A stretch of DNA of 16,566 bases from an uncultured Verrucomicrobiota bacterium. GTDB lineage: Bacteria; Verrucomicrobiota; Verrucomicrobiia; Chthoniobacterales; SZAS-18. This document shows, in pieces, positions 13,472 to 16,566 of this stretch. The notes beneath the pieces are model-generated. The model was given only the letters and a program-made list of their open reading frames with translations. It did no database searches and was not told where the DNA came from. Both the position numbers and the translations under genes were made by a program. The stretch spans positions 1 to 16,566 of the forward strand of contig CALMVM010000211.1 in the NCBI GenBank assembly GCA_937873255.1. The letters are read 5' to 3'. Every line of letters begins with the position of its first letter. Position 1 is the first letter of the stretch.

Positions 13472-14494
13472 TCAACGAAACTGCGAAAGCATCCGCACGT
13501 CGTTTTCCACGAGCATGCGCACATCCGGCAGGCCGGTGAGGATCATCGTCAGCCGGTCCAGGCCGAAGCCGAACGCGAAACCCGACACCACCTCGGGGTC
13601 GTACGCGTCGTCGCCGCGCTTTTGGTTGACCGCCTCGAACACCGCCGGGTCCACCATCCCGCAACCGGCGACCTCCATCCACTGACCGCCGCGCAGGCCG
13701 GCGCTTTTCACGTCGATCTCGAAGCTCGGCTCCGTGAACGGGAAGAAATGCGGCCGGAACCGCACCGCCGTCCCCGGCCCGAACAACTCACGGAAGAAAA
13801 ATTCCAGCGTCCCCTTGAAGTCCGCCAGCCCGACCCCCTGGTCCACGTAAAGCCCCTCGAATTGATTGAACTGCGCGAGGTGCGTCGCGTCCACCTCGTC
13901 GCGCCGGTACACGGCCCCCGGCGCGATGATCCGCACGGGCGGGGCTTGCGTTTCCATCGTGCGGATTTGCACGGTGGAAGTGTGCGTGCGCAACAGCCGG
14001 CCATCGGGCAAATAGAAAGTGTCCTGCTCGTTGCGCGCCGGGTGGTCGGCGGGGGTGTTGAGCGCGTCGAAACAATGCCATTCGTCCTCGATGTCCGGGC
14101 CGTCGGCGAGCGCGAAGCCCATCCGGCGGAAAATCTGCACGGCGCGATCAAGCAGTTGCGTGGAAGGATGCAGGCTGCCGGCCGGCACCGGCGGCGTGCC
14201 GGGCAGGGTCAGGTCGACCTGCGCAAGGGCATCGGCGTCGCGTTGCGCGGCAAAAGTTTTGGCGCGCTCGTCCAGCGCGGCGGTAAGGGTCTGGCGGACC
14301 TCGTTGAGCCGCTTGCCGACGGCGGGGCGTTCCTCCTTGGAAAGCGTCTTCATGCTCTCGCCGATCTGCGAGAGCTGCCCCTGACGGCCGAAGAATTTGA
14401 CGCGCGCAGCTTCGAGCGAGGCGGCGTCGGTCACGGCGGCGATTTCCGTCTGTGCCTCGGAGAAAAGGGTGTCGATTTGGTCAAGCATCGGCAT
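13472..14494 (-). CDS. pheS: Phenylalanyl-tRNA synthetase alpha subunit
   Basis: The catalytic subunit of the alpha2-beta2 enzyme that charges tRNA(Phe). At 340 residues it has normal length. An N-terminal coiled-coil (residues 5-95, tRNA-binding) precedes the class II core. Class II motif phrases are LRTHTSTVQIR (169-178), VYRRDEVDATHLAQFNQFEG (195-214, motif 2), and GFGLDRLTMI (309-318, motif 3). LHPSTQLLDRAVQIFRRMGF opens the core. The start is the ATG at 14494 (a second ATG two codons later); no ribosome-binding site is seen. The beta-subunit gene pheT, commonly next, is absent; cdd follows instead. A terminator-like hairpin lies between rplT and this gene, so it may be expressed by read-through or under attenuation. 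Confidence 0.97.
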   Translation of the reverse strand: MPMLDQIDTLFSEAQTEIAAVTDAASLEAARVKFFGRQGQLSQIGESMKTLSKEERPAVGKRLNEVRQTLTAALDERAKTFAAQRDADALAQVDLTLPGTPPVPAGSLHPSTQLLDRAVQIFRRMGFALADGPDIEDEWHCFDALNTPADHPARNEQDTFYLPDGRLLRTHTSTVQIRTMETQAPPVRIIAPGAVYRRDEVDATHLAQFNQFEGLYVDQGVGLADFKGTLEFFFRELFGPGTAVRFRPHFFPFTEPSFEIDVKSAGLRGGQWMEVAGCGMVDPAVFEAVNQKRGDDAYDPEVVSGFAFGFGLDRLTMILTGLPDVRMLVENDVRMLSQFR

Positions 14495-14538
14495 AAATCA
14501 GGGACACACCATCGCGTTGCGCCAGCGGCGTTCAACCC

Positions 14539-14600
14539 AAAAAAGAAGGGATGGCCTCGTGAGCCATCCCCATCTTTGACGACCGCAGCCGAAAGGCCGC
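14539..14600 (-). terminator. Intrinsic terminator/attenuator between rplT and pheS built from the dispersed repeat
   Basis: On the minus strand GGGATGGC and GCCATCCC form an 8-pair stem (14570-14563 with 14555-14548), followed directly by TTCTTTTTT (14547-14539), a good Rho-independent terminator. A first hairpin, GCGGCC-TTTC-GGCTGC (14600-14585), precedes it, then GGTCGTCAA (14584-14576). This hairpin-GGTCGTCAA-hairpin order matches 1896-1950. It lies 45 bases upstream of the pheS ATG, and no leader peptide with phenylalanine codons was seen. It may terminate most rplT transcripts or modulate pheS. Confidence 0.72.
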
Positions 14601-14607
14601 TTGTTGG

Positions 14608-14982
14608 TCAGGCCGCCTTCGCCTTGCCCTTGAGGGCGTCGACCGCCTTGGCGACGATCCCCTGGAACACCGCCTCCTCCGTCACAGCCAAGTCGGCCAA
14701 AATCTTGCGGTCGAGCGTGATGCCCGCCGCGTTGATGCCTTCGATGAAACGGCTGTACGTCAGGCCGTTGGCGCGGGCAGCGGCGTTGACGCGGGCGATC
14801 CACAGCATGCGGAAGTTGCGCTTGCGCGTCTTGCGGTCGCGGTAGGACCAATACTTGGCCTTCATCGTCGCGTCCTTCGCGTAACGGAACAGTTTGGAGC
14901 GGCGTCCGCGGAAACCTTTGGCGGTGTCGAGCACGCGTTTGCGGCGCTCGCGGCTGGCGGGGGCGTTGGTTGCTCTGGGCAT
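14608..14982 (-). CDS. rplT: 50S ribosomal protein L20 (bL20)
   Basis: A large-subunit protein that binds 23S rRNA early in assembly. The 124-residue sequence is typical: [48 protein letters not shown] [36 protein letters not shown], and a C-terminal globular half with [11 protein letters not shown]. Usual length is about 118-120, with a short Ala/Lys-rich tail here (KGKAKAA). It follows rpmI by 58 bases. In many bacteria L20 represses its own operon by binding leader RNA. Here the upstream gap has a pyrimidine-rich repeat instead of the classical infC leader, so its regulation is not obvious from the sequence. Confidence 0.98.
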   Translation of the reverse strand: MPRATNAPASRERRKRVLDTAKGFRGRRSKLFRYAKDATMKAKYWSYRDRKTRKRNFRMLWIARVNAAARANGLTYSRFIEGINAAGITLDRKILADLAVTEEAVFQGIVAKAVDALKGKAKAA

Positions 14983-14986
14983 AAAC

Positions 14987-15017
14987 TAGGAGATAGAAGT
15001 TAGGAGATAGGAGATAG
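14987..15017. repeat. Short direct repeat TAGGAGATAG (three copies) ahead of rplT
   Basis: TAGGAGATAG occurs at 14987-14996, 15001-15010 and (overlapping) 15008-15017. In rplT mRNA sense it reads CTATCTCCTA three times, ending four bases before the ATG. The leader is thus pyrimidine-rich and carries CUCCU, the anti-Shine-Dalgarno-type sequence, rather than a Shine-Dalgarno. TATCTCCTA also occurs at 7127-7135 ahead of exbB. Confidence 0.6.
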
Positions 15018-15040
15018 GGGCAGAGGCCCGAGAGCGAGGC

Positions 15041-15250
15041 TCAAGCAAACGGCAGGCAATCCTTGACGCGCTTCATGTCGGTCTTGTGGACGACGCCGCG
15101 TTTGGCGAGCTGGCGCTTGCGTTTGGCGCTCTTGCTTTGCAGGATGTGGCGGCGGCTGCTGTGGGAGAACAGGATCTTACCCGTGCCCGAGATTTTGAAA
15201 CGCTTGGCGGCGGACTTCTTGGTTTTGCGACGGGCAACGGACTTTGGCAT
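15041..15250 (-). CDS. rpmI: 50S ribosomal protein L35 (bL35)
   Basis: A small basic large-subunit protein of 69 residues, a normal family length. It reads MPKSVARRKTKKSAAKRFKI, GTGKILFSHSSRRHILQSKS, and ends KRVKDCLPFA; KTKKSAAKRFK and RHIL are the family signatures. The ATG at 15250 is chosen because it begins this canonical MPK start; the frame stays open far upstream into fabD on the other strand. The gene heads rpmI-rplT. infC, which often precedes the pair, is not here: the next gene is the divergent fabD, 56 bases away. No Shine-Dalgarno sequence is visible before the ATG. Confidence 0.97.
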   Translation of the reverse strand: MPKSVARRKTKKSAAKRFKISGTGKILFSHSSRRHILQSKSAKRKRQLAKRGVVHKTDMKRVKDCLPFA

Positions 15251-15273
15251 AGGGGCACAAACTATTGCCGACT

Positions 15274-15301
15274 TTGACAAAAGCTCAAATTCTTTTTTAG
15301 T
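15274..15301 (+). promoter_or_regulatory. Probable fabD promoter, possibly giving a leaderless mRNA
   Basis: TTGACA (15274-15279) is a perfect -35 consensus. TTTAGT (15296-15301) follows after 16 bases, and the fabD ATG begins five bases later. The expected start of transcription therefore falls at or next to the start codon. The same region must drive rpmI on the minus strand (TTGAGC with AATAGT is a weak candidate). The -10 match is moderate. Confidence 0.45.
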
Positions 15302-15306
15302 CCCGG

Positions 15307-16245
15307 ATGGCTGATCAAATCGCACTCCTTTTTTCCGGGCAAGGCTCGCAAACCGTCGGCATGGGCCGTGAACTCCGCGCGGCCTCCCCCGCCGCCGCCG
15401 CACTCGTGGCAGAGGCCGACGCGGTTCTCGGCCGGCCGCTCTCCAAGCTCGCCGAGGAAGGCCCGCTCGACGAGTTGACCCGCACGGCCAATTGCCAGCC
15501 GGCCCTGTTCGTCCACGGTCTCGCCACCCTCGCCGCCCTGCGCGAGAAGGCAGGCGATTTCCCAGTCACGGCCGCCGCCGGGTTGTCCCTGGGCGAGTTC
15601 ACGGCGCACGCCGCCGCCGGGACGTTCGATTTCCCGACCGGCCTCAAGCTCGTCGAGGCGCGCGGGCAGTTTATGGAGGACGCCTGCGCGCAGAGCGTCG
15701 GCGCGATGGCGGCGCTGATCGGCGCGGAGGAAAACACCGTGCGCGACATCGCCGCCGAGACGGACGTGGACATCGCCAACCTCAATTCCCCCGGCCAGAT
15801 CGTCATCTCCGGCGAGGAAGAACGCATCGCCATGGCGCTCTCGATGGCCAAGCGGCTCGGGGTGCGCAAGGCCATCACGCTCCAGGTGGCGGGCGCGTAC
15901 CATTCGCGGCTGATGGACCCGGCCTACGAAAAACTCGGCGCGGCGCTCATGCACATCGTCCTGCAACAGCCGAAGTTCCCCGTGGTCGCCAACGTCACTG
16001 GCGAACCCGCCGCCGATTTCGACGAAATCCGCCGCACGCTCACCGAGCAGGTCACCGGGACGGTCAACTGGGTGCGCTGCATCGAGCACCTGATCGATAC
16101 GCTCGGCTGCAACCTGTTCCTCGAACTCGGCCCCGACGACAAGCTTGCCGGCATGGTCAAGCGCATCCGCCCCGGCACGGAGGTCCTGACAGTCAGCGAC
16201 CCGGCGACGCTCGCGGCGGCGGCCGAACGTCTCCGGCGCGCCTAA
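15307..16245 (+). CDS. fabD: Malonyl-CoA:ACP S-malonyltransferase
   Basis: It loads malonate from malonyl-CoA onto acyl carrier protein, starting the extender supply for fatty-acid synthesis in the cytoplasm. The 312-residue length is typical. Residues 8-14 are the LFSGQGSQ opening of the acyltransferase fold. S94 in GLSLGEF is the nucleophile, R119 in VEARGQFM binds the malonyl carboxylate, H199 in GAYHSRLM is the catalytic histidine, and the end NWVRCIEHLIDTLGCNLFLELGP is family-normal. The ATG at 15307 lies just before ADQIALLFSGQGSQ, the expected beginning. No other fab gene is in the window; it is divergent from rpmI and convergent with the FKBP gene. A 12-base palindrome, TTTCCCGGGAAA, follows the stop. 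Confidence 0.97.
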   Translation: MADQIALLFSGQGSQTVGMGRELRAASPAAAALVAEADAVLGRPLSKLAEEGPLDELTRTANCQPALFVHGLATLAALREKAGDFPVTAAAGLSLGEFTAHAAAGTFDFPTGLKLVEARGQFMEDACAQSVGAMAALIGAEENTVRDIAAETDVDIANLNSPGQIVISGEEERIAMALSMAKRLGVRKAITLQVAGAYHSRLMDPAYEKLGAALMHIVLQQPKFPVVANVTGEPAADFDEIRRTLTEQVTGTVNWVRCIEHLIDTLGCNLFLELGPDDKLAGMVKRIRPGTEVLTVSDPATLAAAAERLRRA

Positions 16246-16246
16246 T

Positions 16247-16258
16247 TTTCCCGGGAAA
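16247..16258. other. 12-base palindrome after fabD
   Basis: TTTCCCGGGAAA starts one base after the fabD stop and is a perfect palindrome. It lies between fabD and the convergent FKBP gene and may contribute to transcript ends on both strands; the loopless stem and missing T-tract make it a weak terminator. The rest of the 45-base gap holds a GACC-GTT-GGTC mini-hairpin. Confidence 0.25.
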
Positions 16259-16290
16259 GGACCGTTGGTCAGGACGATCCGCCCGGTTTC

Positions 16291-16566
16291 TCACTTTGCG
16301 GGTGAGGCCGTCGGGGCGACGGGCGATATGGCCGGCGTGGCGGCCGGAGCAGCGGCGTCCTTGACCGAAATCAGCTCGATCTCGAAGATCAACGTCGAGT
16401 TCGGGCCGATGTCCTGGCCCGCGCCGCGCTCGCCGTAGGCCAGGGCTGACGGAATGAAGACCTGGTATTTGGAACCGGCTTTCATCAACTGCAAAATCTC
16501 GGTCCAACCCCGGAACACCCCACCCAACCCCAACGGCCCCGGCTCGGCGCGCTTGTACGAACTGTC
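16291..16566 (-). CDS. FKBP-type peptidyl-prolyl cis-trans isomerase, C-terminal part
   Basis: The open frame runs through the right window edge, so the N-terminal part, including any signal peptide, is missing. The 91 visible residues start DSSYKRAEPGPLGLGGVFRGW and continue ALAYGERGAGQDIGPNSTLIFEIELISV. This is the second half of the FKBP domain, with the pocket tryptophan after the FRG turn and the Y-GERG loop. FKBPs speed proline isomerisation and help folding. A Pro/Ala-rich tail of about 24 residues (AAAPAATPAISPVAPTASPAK) follows the domain, as in many exported Gram-negative FKBPs, so periplasmic location is plausible but unproved. The TTG at 16533 is internal. It is convergent with fabD. 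Confidence 0.92.
   Translation of the reverse strand, partial: DSSYKRAEPGPLGLGGVFRGWTEILQLMKAGSKYQVFIPSALAYGERGAGQDIGPNSTLIFEIELISVKDAAAPAATPAISPVAPTASPAK

Noticed and set aside
15251..15403. Longer rpmI start at 15403
   Set aside because: It runs opposite fabD and precedes the canonical MPK start of bL35.
1..16566. CRISPR array, prophage, toxin-antitoxin pair or defence island
   Set aside because: No spaced identical repeats, phage genes or paired small toxin genes were seen; the only nuclease-like gene is a lone Uma2 protein.

Overview
This is a GC-rich window (roughly 60-65% by eye) from a Gram-negative-type bacterium. It contains 18 protein-coding genes, two of them cut by the window edges, and no rRNA, tRNA, CRISPR array, insertion sequence or prophage. 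The plant/cyanobacterial-type GlgC, the ExbB-ExbD-ExbD cluster next to a periplasmic TPR protein, the MetG type and the general absence of Shine-Dalgarno sequences fit the Verrucomicrobiota (possibly Opitutales-like). That placement is inference from gene character, not from a marker-gene comparison.

Layout. (1) 3-1876, plus strand: the end of glgC (glycogen precursor ADP-glucose) overlapping a HAD phosphatase. (2) 1896-2036: a two-hairpin dispersed repeat with a 24-bp perfect inverted repeat, between convergent units. (3) 6121-2035, minus strand: a compact four-gene unit of membrane-anchored PpiD/SurA-like chaperone, small TPR protein, secreted SnoaL/DUF4440-like protein and methionyl-tRNA synthetase. 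(4) 6314-9081, plus strand: exported TPR protein, ExbB (with an extra C-terminal zinc-ribbon motif), ExbD1 and ExbD2, a proton-motive-force-driven envelope energizer. (5) 15250-9111, minus strand: rpmI, rplT, a hairpin terminator/attenuator, pheS, cytidine deaminase, a SAM methyltransferase, a structured leader, a double-domain nucleoside diphosphate kinase, an aspartate aminotransferase and a Uma2-family nuclease. (6) 15307-16245, plus strand: fabD, divergent from rpmI. (7) 16566-16291, minus strand: the C-terminal part of an FKBP-type prolyl isomerase.

Most genes are housekeeping (translation, fatty acid synthesis, nucleotides, glycogen, envelope). The unusual material is mostly regulatory or architectural. 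A long hairpin with a U6 tail ends only 8 nt before the ndk start codon and has a candidate competing strand upstream, so it looks like a transcription attenuator or the end of a small RNA. The NDK has a second, N-terminal domain that has lost the catalytic histidine and the nucleotide-binding lysine. A palindromic repeat family occurs at three gene ends, and one copy has become an intrinsic terminator between rplT and pheS. Nearly every start codon lacks a Shine-Dalgarno sequence, and several leaders carry pyrimidine-rich TATCTCC/CATCCC repeats. No defence system or biosynthetic cluster was found.
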